Below are positions 24,901 to 34,365 of a DNA stretch of 64,000 bases, piece by piece. This DNA comes from Euptelea pleiosperma (Eukaryota > Streptophyta > Magnoliopsida > Ranunculales > Eupteleaceae). Under the pieces are notes generated by a model. That model did not search any database, had not been told where the DNA came from, and saw only the letters and a list, made by a program, of their open reading frames with translations. Where the stretch lies: the NCBI GenBank assembly GCA_035048495.1, contig CM068545.1, forward strand, positions 22,850,741 through 22,914,740, given 5' to 3'. The stretch's first letter is position 1. Each line of letters starts with the position of its first letter. Position numbers and translations under genes: made by a program.

Positions 24901-27713
24901 GTGAACGTAAGAAACTTCTCGAGCTACTCAACGAGCACAAATCTGCGATAGGTTGGACTATAGATGATATTCGTGGCATAGACCCATCGGTGTGCCAACA
25001 TCACATCTATCTCGAGGATGAATCCAAAACCTCTCGAGAACACCAGAGGAGGTTGAACCCCGTCTTGAAGGATGTAGTCCGGGATGAGGTCCTTAAACTG
25101 TTAGACGCGGGTATCATTTATCCCATCTCCGATAGCAAATGGGTGAGTCCTATTCATGTCGTCCCTAAAAAGGCAGGATTCACAGTTGTGGAAAATGAGA
25201 ACAAGGAAATGGTAACCCAGCGCCTGAAGAAAGGGTGGAGAGTCTGCATCGATTACCGACGACTCAACACCAACACTAGGAAGGACCATTTTCCTTTACC
25301 CTTCATAGACCAAATGTTGGAGAGACTAGCAGGTCATTCCTATTATTGCTTCCTTGATGGTTACTCAGGGTATAATCAAATACCAATCGCCCCTGAGGAT
25401 CACGAGAAGACAACCTTCACTTGTCCCTTTGGCACTTTTGCCTACAAGCGCATGCCCTTTGGCCTCTGCAATGCACCCGCGACCTTTCAAAGGTGTATGA
25501 TGAGCATATTCTCCGACATGGTGGAAAAATTCCTCGAAGTCTTTATGGACGACTTCTCAGTTTTTGGGTCATCCTTTGATGACTGTCTGACCCATCTAGG
25601 GCTGGTACTTCAACGCTGTCAGGACAAGCGACTTGTCCTCAATTGGGAGAAATGCCACTTCATGGTGAAGAAAGGCATAGTTCTGGGACATGTCATTTCC
25701 CATCAGGGCATTGAGGTCGACAAAGCTAAAATCGATATCATCTCGACCTTGCCCATTCCTAAGTCCGTACGTGACATCCGTTCCTTTTTGGGACACGGAG
25801 GATTCTATAGGCGATTCATCAAGGACTTCTCTCAAATCGCTCGACCTCTGTCCCATCTTCTAGCTAAAGATAGTCCTTTCGACTTTAATGCTGACTGTGT
25901 CAAGGCATTTGAGCGTCTCAAATCTGAGCTCACTACTGCGCCCATTATCCGTCCCCCGGATTGGACTCTACCTTTCGAGGTAATGTGCGATGCTTCTGAC
26001 TACGCGTTAGGCGCTGTTCTAGGGCAGAGAGTTGACAAAAGGTCACACGTGATCTACTACGCGAGCAAAACTCTTAACTCTGCCCAAATGAATTACTCCA
26101 CCACTGAGAAAGAACTCCTGGCGGTAGTCTTCGCCCTTGATAAATTCCGTCAGTACCTCTTAGCCACTAAGGTGGTTGTGTACACTGATCATGCAGCCCT
26201 TCGTTATCTCATGTCGAAAAAGGAAACCAAACCTCGATTAATTCGATGGATTCTCTTACTGCAGGAATTCGACCTCGAGATTAAGGATAAGAAAGGAACT
26301 GAGAATGTAGTGGCTGATCACTTGTCTAGACTGACTTTAGAGTCATCCTTCGACACCCAGCCCATCCCTGAAACCTTTCCAGACGAACAACTGTTCGCCA
26401 TCTCTGTTAATCCTTGGTATGCTGACATTGTCAACTACCTTGTCACCGAAGAAATGCCGTCACACTGGTCAAAACAGGACAAAAGCCAATTCCTAGCAAG
26501 AGTTAAGTACTACTCTTGGGATGACCCTTATTTGTATAAATACTGTCCTGACCAGATCATTCGTCTCTGTGTCCCTGAGTCGGACCAACTCAATATCTTA
26601 TCCTCGTGTCATGACCAACCTTGTGGTGGTCATTTCAGCACTAAGAAGACTGCAGAAAAAGTACTGCAATGCGGATTCTACTGGCCCACATTATTTAAAG
26701 ATGCCCACATCTACAGCAAAACCTGTCCTAATTGCCAGCATCTAGGCCGCATCTCCCAGAGGAACATGATGCCCCTCACTCCCATCCAGGTCGATGAAAT
26801 ATTTGACATTTGGGGCATCGACTTCATGGGCCCCTTTCCCATTTCCTATGGTTTTGAGTACATTCTCCTTGCGGTAGACTATGTATCCAAATGGATAGAA
26901 GCCATTCCCACCAAGACCAATGACCACAAAGTGGTGGTCAAATTCCTAAAGGAGTTCATCTTCGCTCGATTCGGTGCCCCTAAGGCCATCATTAGTGATG
27001 GGGGCACCCATTTCTGCAATAAGATATTCGAGAACTTAATGAAGAAGTATGGGGTAACCCACAAGGTTGCCCTAGCTTATCATCCGCAGACTAGTGGTCA
27101 AGTAGAGGTCTCTAATCGTCAGATCAAGCAGATCTTGGAGAAGACAGTCAATACCACACGTAAAGACTGGTCTACTCGTCTCACTGATGCTTTATGGGCA
27201 TACAGAACCGCCTACAAGACCCCACTCAATATGTCTCCCTATCGTCTCGTCTTTGGGAAACCCTGTCATCTACCGGTAGAGATTGAACATCGTGCCCTGT
27301 GGGCCATTAAGAAGCTCAACTTCGACCTAGACTCCGCAGGGGAGGAGCGGAAACTTCAAATGAATGAGTTAGAAGAACTCAGAAATGATGCCTACAACTT
27401 GTCCAAGAATTACAAAGCCAAAATGAAGTGGATACATGACAAGAGCATCCTCAGGAAAGAGTTCCATCCAGGACAGAAGGTCCTTCTTTATAATTCTCGT
27501 CTTCATCTCTTCCCTGGTAAACTGAAATCTAGGTGGACAGGTCCTTATACGGTCACCGCAGCCACACCCTTCGGAGCAATCACTATTGAGGATCCCAAGG
27601 ATCACTCCTCATTCCAGGTAAATGGCCAGCGTCTAAAGCAATTCCATGAACTTGAGGTGTCGCTCATTCAGACTTTTGAGATCGATCTCATCGATCCTGC
27701 CTATGTCGACTGA
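21948..27713 (+). CDS. Athila gag-pol polyprotein, intact 1921 aa
   Basis: A single open frame from ATG 21948 to TGA 27711-27713. Gag lies at about residues 80-260 ([44 protein letters not shown]), followed by a Q/N/P-rich linker with QQQQQ stretches. An [11 protein letters not shown] motif sits before the protease, whose active site reads DLGAS at 739-743, the DLG form usual in Athila. RT has [11 protein letters not shown] and a catalytic FMDD at 1199-1202. RNase H starts near [14 protein letters not shown] (D1348). The integrase has a HHCC zinc finger (His1555 to Cys1593/Cys1596) and a catalytic triad D1625, D1684, E1720 with the expected 35 residues between the last two. All key residues are present, so it may be functional. 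No chromodomain is seen at the C-terminus. Confidence 0.95.
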   Translation: MSGWTRPNKRLIRSENHVPTVDPPLNSSPSLSPPASPSTTTFVVMAVERPLIETFAPISANPPTCIVLPPTTAVQFEIRPQTIQMLPTFRGLPREDPYSHIREFQHVILLFKNQNFDDDNVRLRVFPFSLKDRASDWLYSLPADSISSWKELVGKFMSKFYPMTRTNQMKQLIQDFRQKSDEKFFEAWDRFQDYLTKCPHHSIDKGNLVHVFYKGLTDESRTMVESMCQGKFLHQTPTDAYKFLGELGENSQHWTTDSEFSRTTSVQRTTKGHDATADTELRSVIQELSKSVSALAVSVQKPTQQSTPVMHVGHESLIESCTLCLQPSHTTEHCPLNEGWSNPLQEEVCAFSTYKPPTQNSYSQSYHPDTRNHPNFSWRPQSTQPQAQPPRQPQGMYPPGFNQPNRQFNQGQYQQNQYPSTQNQQFQQGQYSGQSSTFQNQQRVPQTFQNQPIVPTNSPAYNYNAPMSSSRELVPQLLLAAPQQSVPKSGIEDLLAQLITQQQQSMQRLEQQQQQSMLRLEQRLGNLEAEKAKGIFPSQPIANPKGNAKGAVYEIGSQSQSQNEKCQGEVQAVTTLRSGKTVDMGVQPPPVPSPAPITRTEETSPNPTSASSTSAPTSDIPVQKSKAKDKSICRVKPPFPDRLVQDKRDQQFSEILDVFKDVQINIPFLSAIKQIPSYAKFLKDLCTVKRRTHVPKAAFLAEKATAFIQRNSVIKHKDPGSPTVQCEIGDNFSCTALLDLGASVNLIPFSVYQQLGLKDMKPTNVTLKLADQSIKIPRGIIEDVLVKVADFYYPVDFIILDTEPCQDNRIPVILGRPFLATANAHIGCRDGNMSIAFGNLKAEVNIFRLMQQDADREVTDEMCAVESLIPDSTEDILKQCLEHFGADFATESAISDLNDLLETAPLIEIPAPLIEFEPLITMAREPILPLPTEFKPLQSVSSVTPISTPSAPKLELKPLPTDLSYAYLGPKETYPVIIASALSESERKKLLELLNEHKSAIGWTIDDIRGIDPSVCQHHIYLEDESKTSREHQRRLNPVLKDVVRDEVLKLLDAGIIYPISDSKWVSPIHVVPKKAGFTVVENENKEMVTQRLKKGWRVCIDYRRLNTNTRKDHFPLPFIDQMLERLAGHSYYCFLDGYSGYNQIPIAPEDHEKTTFTCPFGTFAYKRMPFGLCNAPATFQRCMMSIFSDMVEKFLEVFMDDFSVFGSSFDDCLTHLGLVLQRCQDKRLVLNWEKCHFMVKKGIVLGHVISHQGIEVDKAKIDIISTLPIPKSVRDIRSFLGHGGFYRRFIKDFSQIARPLSHLLAKDSPFDFNADCVKAFERLKSELTTAPIIRPPDWTLPFEVMCDASDYALGAVLGQRVDKRSHVIYYASKTLNSAQMNYSTTEKELLAVVFALDKFRQYLLATKVVVYTDHAALRYLMSKKETKPRLIRWILLLQEFDLEIKDKKGTENVVADHLSRLTLESSFDTQPIPETFPDEQLFAISVNPWYADIVNYLVTEEMPSHWSKQDKSQFLARVKYYSWDDPYLYKYCPDQIIRLCVPESDQLNILSSCHDQPCGGHFSTKKTAEKVLQCGFYWPTLFKDAHIYSKTCPNCQHLGRISQRNMMPLTPIQVDEIFDIWGIDFMGPFPISYGFEYILLAVDYVSKWIEAIPTKTNDHKVVVKFLKEFIFARFGAPKAIISDGGTHFCNKIFENLMKKYGVTHKVALAYHPQTSGQVEVSNRQIKQILEKTVNTTRKDWSTRLTDALWAYRTAYKTPLNMSPYRLVFGKPCHLPVEIEHRALWAIKKLNFDLDSAGEERKLQMNELEELRNDAYNLSKNYKAKMKWIHDKSILRKEFHPGQKVLLYNSRLHLFPGKLKSRWTGPYTVTAATPFGAITIEDPKDHSSFQVNGQRLKQFHELEVSLIQTFEIDLIDPAYVD

Positions 27714-28059
27714 TGATTCACTCAGTCTCCTGAGCTCTAACTTGGTTGGGGGTGCCTGTCACCCCCGTCATGTCTGGCTGAAGACATAAAACTTAGCGCT
27801 TTCGGAAAGGCAATTCCGGTATTCCTAGAGTACATGAGTCTCATGCATTTGTTATTATTGTTATATCTTTGAAAATGCAGGTACATTCATTCTTCCGATC
27901 ATCAGGTATCACTCACTGTCGAGTTTCTGCTGACTTGGTAACATCCTCCCTGATCCTTTGCATCATCATCACCGATTTTTCATCATTTTATGTCCCGGTC
28001 ATGAGCACCGAGGACGGTGCTGTATTTTGGTTGGGGGTGGGTATTTACCAAAACTCATG

Positions 28060-28100
<41 letters not shown>

Positions 28101-29638
28101 ATTTTTGGGGTGATTTCCGATGTTCTCCAAAAGTTTTCTAGAATTTCAAAAATGTGTCAAATACCCTGACTTTGATTAGCTAAAAACCTTCGTTAAGTCA
28201 GTATTGAGGATGTCAATTTTTGTTTAAAGTTAGCGTCGAGTCAAGTCAGGCGTGACTACAGCAGGTTTGAAAACTCAGAAAAACTCAGATTTGGCACAAT
28301 TGTACACTATCAACATCAGAGTCATCCTAAGTTTTGAAACTCTAGAGATCCTGTGAGAATAATTGTGGAGACCTAACCCAGTGAGCTTTCGAGCCTTTAA
28401 TCAATTCAGAGTGTTATACAACAATTCTGAGTCACAAGATGACTCACTATTCTTCATGCCCGCAATATTCGTTGAGAGATCTCATTATCTTTTGCTTCGA
28501 TCATAAAACTCGGAACGACATCAACATTGGATTACTACGACAGAACCTTCTTTGTATCCAGTCAAGACAGTATACATGATAGTGCAAACCCTAGAAAATG
28601 ATTTAGGCCATTTTTTCTGAACCATTCAGCCTTTTTACTCACCTGAATTATACTTCACTAGAAACCCCTTGAACCCTTCTATAAAAGCCTTTTCTTTGTA
28701 AGCCCATTAACCAAAAACCCAGTTTAGCTACGAAGTGTTACTAGCTACCCTACTTTTGAGAAGGATAAAAAAATAACTGATGTGGGTGTACCGTGAAAAG
28801 AAAAGTAAAGAAGAAAAATCAAAAGGAAAAGAAAGTGGTTCAAGCTGAAAACAAAATATGGAAAGAAAGTATGAAAAAGTGCTGAAAAGAAATTGAGCAG
28901 TCTCAAAAATATCAAGAACAAGAGAAAAATATGAAAAAAGGAAAAAGAACCAGATAATGGTGTTACGTCGCAGGAAAAATGCAAGAAAATGACAATATCC
29001 TCTCAAGATCTTTGAAATCCTGTATCCCTTTATCTCTCTACACCTGACCTAAGCCTCATTACAACCTAGGAAAGTCCTACTTGATTCTAGGATAGTACGA
29101 TCATAAAATGTGGAGATTGGAGAAAGAGAAGCTATAGAGTTTGATCTGACGTTCCCGAGTGAAGTGGTATTCCAATCATGAGATCTTCTTCTGTTAAAGA
29201 TGTCCTTCCTTCAAATAAAACATATGTGAGATCTTTTGCCTCTTTATATTAAATATATCTCCTCACATATAAATTGAGAGAAAAAGAAGAAAACCCTTCT
29301 TGTGTGATTCTATTCTGAGTGCTAAACATGTGAGATTTGAGGTCGAGGCAGAAAAACTTAGAGGTGATCTGGAAATCTTTACTGTCAGATGATGAGAATG
29401 TTGAGCACACACACACGCAGAGTCTGACTATTCTGGGTCATGATTATCAGTCTGTAGTCTTGCCAAAACTTTCAAACTCTTCGCTAGCATGTAACTGTTT
29501 TTGCATCCATTCAATAATTTGACGAACGGTGTTTTCCCTGAGCTAATATGAAAAAGTGTGCAGCATGTGCAGAGCCCTTTTAAGCTCATTTATTTCGCAC
29601 TAATTGCCAAGGATTGGCAATATGCTGGTTGGGGGTTG
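27714..29638 (+). other. Athila 3' internal non-coding region with PPT
   Basis: 1.9 kb with no ORF over about 90 codons and no env-like gene. A hairpin GGGGGTG-CCTGT-CACCCCC sits at 27748-27766, just after the stop. TGGTTGGGGGT appears three times: about 27743, about 28028 and at 29626, where the last is the polypurine tract abutting the 3' LTR. A run of about 33 A lies near 28065-28097. Confidence 0.7.
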
Positions 29639-32224
29639 TGATATTCGCTCAAAAGTGCTTATTTTAAGCACTTATCCTGTTAGCGTTATCGCACTCTCCT
29701 ACGTAAAACTGCTCTAATTATCCACTTTTCTACGTAAGAGTCTATTTCATTGCGTAAAACACACTTTTCTGGACGAAATGGTATATTTGCATGCATTAAA
29801 CACATTTTCGGAAGTCTAAATATTAAGCCGTTCTGATAAAGTCTCATTACGCGCTTCTTCTGTCGCAGGAAACCCCGATGGGACGATTTTCGAGACTTGT
29901 GGGCCCAAATCGATCATGAAAGCCCATTATCAAAGCTTAACAAGCCCACATGCTATAACTAGAAGATATGGGCTGAATAAGAGGACCAAAAAGCCGGCCC
30001 AAAGAACGAAGAGAGCAGGAGAGCCAATGACCAAGAGACGGACCAAAGCGTTTAAAGCCACATGAGTCAGCAAGGAATGATAGTCGACTCTACTGGAGAA
30101 GCGTGAGGATGGTCACAGTGAAGAACAGGGTTCCAGACCCTCCGCCAGTGCTTTTTTCCATTTTTTTGATACTTTTTCTCTCATCTCTCCTTATTCTCTC
30201 TCTATCTTCATCTCTCGATCCTCGAATCTACTGACCTAACCCCAGAACTCCTGCCTATCAGCTCTATCTCATCTCCCTTAGCTTTCTGACCGTTGGATCT
30301 TCAATCGGACCGTTGGATCTCTCTAGATCCGTCGATCTACCAATCTGGGTCCCAATCAAGTCACCATCCATCCGATCGCCTTCAGAATGCCTGTCACATC
30401 ATCTTGTGAGACGATGGACATCATCAGTCCATGTGGGCCAGTAGCCGGGCCCATCAGCATCGACCCGCTGTCCGACCAGTTAGTGGACCCCGCGAATTTC
30501 AAAAATAATTTTAATTAAATGGGGGGTCCACTAATTGGGGAGATTCCCCATAGAAAAGTAGGTTTTTACTTAAAAAAAAAAAAAAAAAAAAAATATTTTT
30601 TATTTTCAAAAAATACCCTATTTCCATTAATGGAAATAGGGAGCTTTATAAGATGAGGGAGAAGGGTTCGTTCGAACCCTAATCCCCCTCAAATCTTCTC
30701 CTTTCTCTCCCCCTATCAATCCCGCATTCACCCGTGGCCCCATTCTTCTTCTTTTTCTTCTTTTCTCTTTCTCATTTTCTTCATCTTCTTCTTCTTCTTC
30801 GCCGGAGTTGCCTGCAACTCCGGCCGTCTGGTAAGGCATCAGTCTCCTTCTCCTTCTTCTTCTTCTTCTTCTTCTTCTTCTTCTTCTTCTTCTTCTTCTT
30901 TTTCTTTTTTTTCTCGTTTTCGTTTTCGTTTTTTTTGTCATTACCGTTTTTTTTTTTTAACGCCGGAGTTGCAGACCTGCAACTCCGGCCGTCAGTGCTC
31001 CTCCACGATCTCCACCACCGCCTAACCCTTATTGCTGCCCTCTCCAGCGCCCTCTCCTCCACTGACCGGAGTTGCAGACCTGCAACTCCGGCGATCTTCA
31101 TTCTCAACCACGTTCTCATCCTCTCCTCCTCTTTACCGCCACCTCTCCATTTCAGCCTGCTGCTGCACTGCCCCACTCTTGCAAGAACCGTGTGCTGCCA
31201 CCGCCTGCTGCTGCAGTCCCTCCACCGCCTGTAACAGCTCCCAACCACCGCTGCAACTCGATCAGAATCTCCTCCGCCTACCACCCCGCCTACAAAAGCA
31301 ATGGTTTGGACCATCACCTAGCTCCTCTACCACGCCCGACTTCTCTCACAGCGTCCTCTCTCTCCTTTCTCCTCTCATTCCTCCGAACCATTCTCTCCTC
31401 AAGAAAAAAAAAAAAAAGAAAAAAAACCAGAAAAATAAAAGAAACGAAGAGAAGAAGAAAGGGAGACCGTTAGGCCGCCATCACCAACACCCCCAACTGA
31501 CCACCGTGGATCCTCCCTGCTACACCGCCATCTGCAATGCATAACCTCACCACTTGATCCTCCACGCTAATGCACCATCTCCTCCAACAGCCATCACCGT
31601 ATGGATGAATAGCAACTCCACGCACCACAACACCTCTTTCATGGCCCACCACTACACCCCCTTCATTGGTTCTCATCCGATCGATTCTCTAGTAAGTTTT
31701 GATGGTAATCTCTCTCATCCTTTCCTTTCTCTTTCTACAACTCACTTCTCTCTCTAAATTTCTTCTCCATCAAGTTCCCTTCTCTCTCACTAGATTCTAT
31801 CCTTTCTCTAGTTTATTTTATTTTGTTTTAATTCTTGTGGTATTTTGATTTTTAGCATTGTAAAAGATAATGGTTTTTATGAAGAATCTTAAGTTAGTTT
31901 TCTTTGATTAACGGTTTGATGTATGGTGTTGTTCATTTCATTCATGGTATTAGTTAATGTTCCTCTCTAAAAATCCCAAAATCATGTTTTAAAATCCCGA
32001 ATCCACCATTCTCACCTCTCCACCAATTTCTAGCAAAAATTCATCATTTCATGCTCTTTATTGCACTAACGTGATTAATCCCGAGTGTGGATCGACATCC
32101 GACACGAGCCACTGTGCAAAATTGCTCATTTTACAGGATTTGAGTGAAAAAGAATCGGATAATTACAAATATTGTTGAGATCTAGGATTTCCGTAACCAA
32201 CGACGCGGAAAAATCCTACTTTCA
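29639..32224 (+). repeat. Athila 3' LTR
   Basis: 2,586 bp, the near-identical partner of the 5' LTR. It differs by a C/T near the start, a C/T near 31690, microsatellite and A-run lengths, and 14 extra bases that complete a 26-bp palindrome at 30616-30641. It ends CTTTCA and is followed by the ATAAT duplication. Confidence 0.95.
30616..30653 (+). promoter_or_regulatory. Perfect palindrome next to the TATA-like site of the Athila 3' LTR
   Basis: CCCTATTTCCATT and its exact reverse complement AATGGAAATAGGG abut (30616-30641). CTTTATAAG follows within a few bases (about 30644). A near-perfect copy of the palindrome is kept in the diverged solo LTR at about 48366-48393. Confidence 0.6.
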
Positions 32225-32464
32225 ATAATAAAAATTCATTTTTTTTTTTTTGCAAATAGTTTGGCAGAGTGACGTGAGAGGAATTTTTATTTTTTTGGGA
32301 GGCTTCATTTAATGAGCTTACCAAAAGACGGAAGAAGCCCTGTACTTTGAAGTTTGGAGAAAATAAATTAAAGCAAAAGTAGGGGTATTTTCAGGATATT
32401 AGGGTTTGGGATGTCATTTGAAGCTTACGTCATTGCCAACCCTGGTTTTCGCTGTATAATAATA

Positions 32465-32810
32465 CTAGGGGAACGCCATGTGCGATGCACATGCACCTTA
32501 CATGCGGCAACACCTTACACATGGCACACTTGTAGAGATCATTGACCGTATGGATGTTTGGCCCATCCCTAGGTGGACCAACATCCAAAAAATCAGCCTG
32601 ATTAGTATTTTTACGGATTTGATTGGAGTCGGTTTCATGGGTTGATTTTTAACCATATATTTCGAGCATTATTTGGGGGTACTCAGATCCAATGCTTTGA
32701 AATCACTAATCAGCTTAATATTTGGTAGATAGGTCCACCTACAGAATGGGACAAACATCCATACGGTCATTGGTCTCTAATAATGTGCCACGTGGCATAT
32801 ACTATGGTCC
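32465..32810. mobile_element. Foldback element with Helitron-like end
   Basis: It starts CTAGGGGAACGC followed by a hairpin CATGTGC-GAT-GCACATG (32478-32494), the mirror of a Helitron 3' terminus. The arm GACCGTATGGATGTTTGGCC (about 32543) pairs with the GGGACAAACATCCATACGGTC arm at about 32748-32768. It is the same family as 17074-17659. Confidence 0.55.
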
Positions 32811-33334
32811 CTCATCATCATTGATGAGGGATGTCAGTGTGCTGGATTACCTAAACTGTAGGTGGAGTATACGTGTCGGTGGAGAGTCCGGTGTTGTGTT
32901 GACACGGATACGATGGCCATGTACAGGTATCCAGGTATCATAGGATGCCAGTATCACTGCTCTATTAGTCGATCTGAGTGCAGGTTGGTCCATTCTCTCT
33001 TTGTGGGGTTGAAACAAATGATCTTTTCCCTTCTGCTATTTTATCAGTGCTTTGCAATGAGGTATAGAGAACACATTGTTGGCACCTAAAGGTTTAATCT
33101 ATTTTGGTTCACCTTATTCATTGTATATATGTAAATAGTAGTCATCACATTCTGTTTCTCTTGGATATCTTTTGTTAAGTGTTGATACACGAAATCTTTG
33201 AACCAATTAATGTTTGTATTATAGGCAAATATATCGCCCAATCAATCATCCATAAAAATGGTGCAGTCCCACTTCGAATGTTGGTTTCAAAGTTTTAATA
33301 GCTATTTCTCTTTCGTTTTTCTCTGCTATGACAG
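32811..33334. other. 3' end of the giant MAPKKK intron
   Basis: No coding similarity. The last part has T-rich acceptor context (TTTCTCTTTCGTTTTTCTC) before the AG at 33333-33334. Confidence 0.5.
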
Positions 33335-33550
33335 ATGCAAGCATTATATAAAATCGGCCAGGGTGAACAACCACTTGTTCCCGAGTCCCTTTCAAAAGAT
33401 GCACGGGACTTCATCCTCCAATGCTTACAAGTTAACCCAGACAACCGGCCCACTGCTGCTCAGCTCTTGGAGCATTCATTTGTTAAAAAGCGTCTGTCAG
33501 CTTCGTTGGGATCTGGATCTCCTATGCATAATAACTGGAGACGGTCTTAA
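33335..33550 (+). CDS. MEKK1-type MAPKKK, terminal coding exon
   Basis: 71 codons plus stop TAA at 33548-33550. It starts MQALYKIGQGEQPLVP, then SLSKDARDFILQCLQVNPDN, RPTAAQLLEHSFV and a short Ser/Gly-rich tail ending WRRS. This is kinase subdomains X-XI, where RPTAAQLL carries the invariant arginine. It continues in phase from the exon at 10270-10380. The protein ends soon after the kinase domain, as in plant MEKK1-group kinases. A copia element lies 54 bp after the stop, so the 3' UTR is disrupted unless that element is spliced out. Confidence 0.92.
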   Translation: MQALYKIGQGEQPLVPESLSKDARDFILQCLQVNPDNRPTAAQLLEHSFVKKRLSASLGSGSPMHNNWRRS

Positions 33551-33604
33551 ACTTGTCTTCCATCAAGTTTTGGTGATCGAAGATAGTTGAGGTAAAGATC
33601 ATTT

Positions 33605-33814
33605 TGTTGTCAGGGACCTACTTGTAATATCTTATATTCTACAGGGGGCCCTTGTAATATTGTAAAACTTCACTTAATATATATATTGGGTGAAATCGTG
33701 TAGGTTATTCTAAGCTCTACACGATTTCTCCTCTTTCCCCTATTCTCTTCACCTCTCCTCTCTTCCATCTCTAACCCTAATCTCTTATCCTGGTTACGAT
33801 CCAAGATTACAACA
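33605..33814 (+). repeat. copia-2 5' LTR
   Basis: 210 bp, TGTTGTCAGG to TTACAACA. TTAATATATATATTGGG at about 33676-33692 is the likely TATA region, followed by a CT-rich stretch and CTCTAACCCTAA. Confidence 0.95.
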
Positions 33815-33826
33815 TGGTATCAGAGC
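33815..33826 (+). other. copia-2 primer-binding site
   Basis: TGGTATCAGAGC directly after the LTR, complementary to the 3' end of initiator tRNA-Met, as in most plant copia elements. Confidence 0.9.
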
Positions 33827-33926
33827 ATGGTTATGTAACCATGGCTCAATCCTAGAGGTCTGAAGAACCCTAGGGATTGCGAAATTCGATGCGAAGGGCT
33901 TTCCAAAGAAGGAGATCATCTCCCAT

Positions 33927-34125
33927 GGATAGCCGCAGGCTTTAGAAGAGTCTGAAACCCTAGCCGCCCACTCCAAAAGGTTGGAGAAGTTCTCCCAGGC
34001 CTAGCCGCCCACTCCAGAAGCCTGGAGAAGAGCTATCAGGCATAGCCGCCCACTCTAGAAGGCTGGAAAAGAGCCACCAAGCCTAACCGCCCCTTCCAAA
34101 AGGTCAGAGAAGACCCCTGGACATA
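33927..34125 (+). repeat. Tandem 41-bp repeats in the copia-2 leader
   Basis: About four units beginning TAGCCGCCCACTCCA (33961, 34002, 34043, 34084) with GGCTGGAGAAGAG-like middles, preceded and followed by shorter TAGCCGCAGG units. Between units the changes are scattered, so they are old relative to the insertion. Confidence 0.8.
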
Positions 34126-34296
34126 GCCGCAGGTCTCAGAGGAGCCCGAAACCTCTCCCTAGTGCTACCGCACCTATCCAGGAACCTTTTTAGGTCATCG
34201 GAACCATTCACAAGTTTCCCGCGAGTGGTTTTTTCTCCAATAGAAAATTTATAAAGGAGTTGTTCCAAAAAGGTGATTTGCACCTCCACAACAGCA

Positions 34297-34354
34297 GTTT
34301 GGGTGATTTCTTATCAGAAAAGTCTGTTTGGGTGATTTCTTATCAGAAAAGTCT
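34297..34354 (+). repeat. Perfect 29-bp tandem duplication before gag
   Basis: Two identical 29-bp copies starting GTTTGGGTGATTTC (34297-34325 and 34326-34354), just upstream of the expected gag start. Confidence 0.9.
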
Positions 34355-34365
34355 TATCTACTACC

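Larger units (their letters stand above)
17660..32224 (+). mobile_element. Full-length Ty3/gypsy retrotransposon, Athila lineage
   Basis: A 14,565-bp element with two LTRs (17660-20232 and 29639-32224), each starting TGATATTCGC and ending CTTTCA, flanked by a perfect 5-bp target duplication ATAAT (17655-17659 and 32225-32229). It has a tRNA-Asp-type primer site at 20235, a single gag-pol frame of 1921 codons and a G-rich polypurine tract at 29625-29638. Comparing the LTRs by eye I find about two substitutions plus a few length changes, so the insertion is very recent. There is no env-like ORF in the 1.9 kb after pol. Confidence 0.95.
10381..33334 (+). other. Giant 22.95-kb intron of the MAPKKK gene
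   Basis: Donor GTAAGT at 10381 and acceptor CTATGACAG ending at 33334 connect two exons that together read as continuous kinase sequence. The intron holds an RTE-like LINE relic, copia and chromovirus fragments, a hAT-like MITE, foldback elements and a complete 14.6-kb Athila retrotransposon in the same orientation as the gene. Without the Athila element it would be about 8.4 kb. Whether it is still spliced cannot be told from sequence alone. Confidence 0.8.

Noticed and set aside
27714..29638. Env-like gene in the Athila element
   Set aside because: Stops are dense in all plus frames and the minus ORFs of about 90 codons have no env or membrane-protein order.
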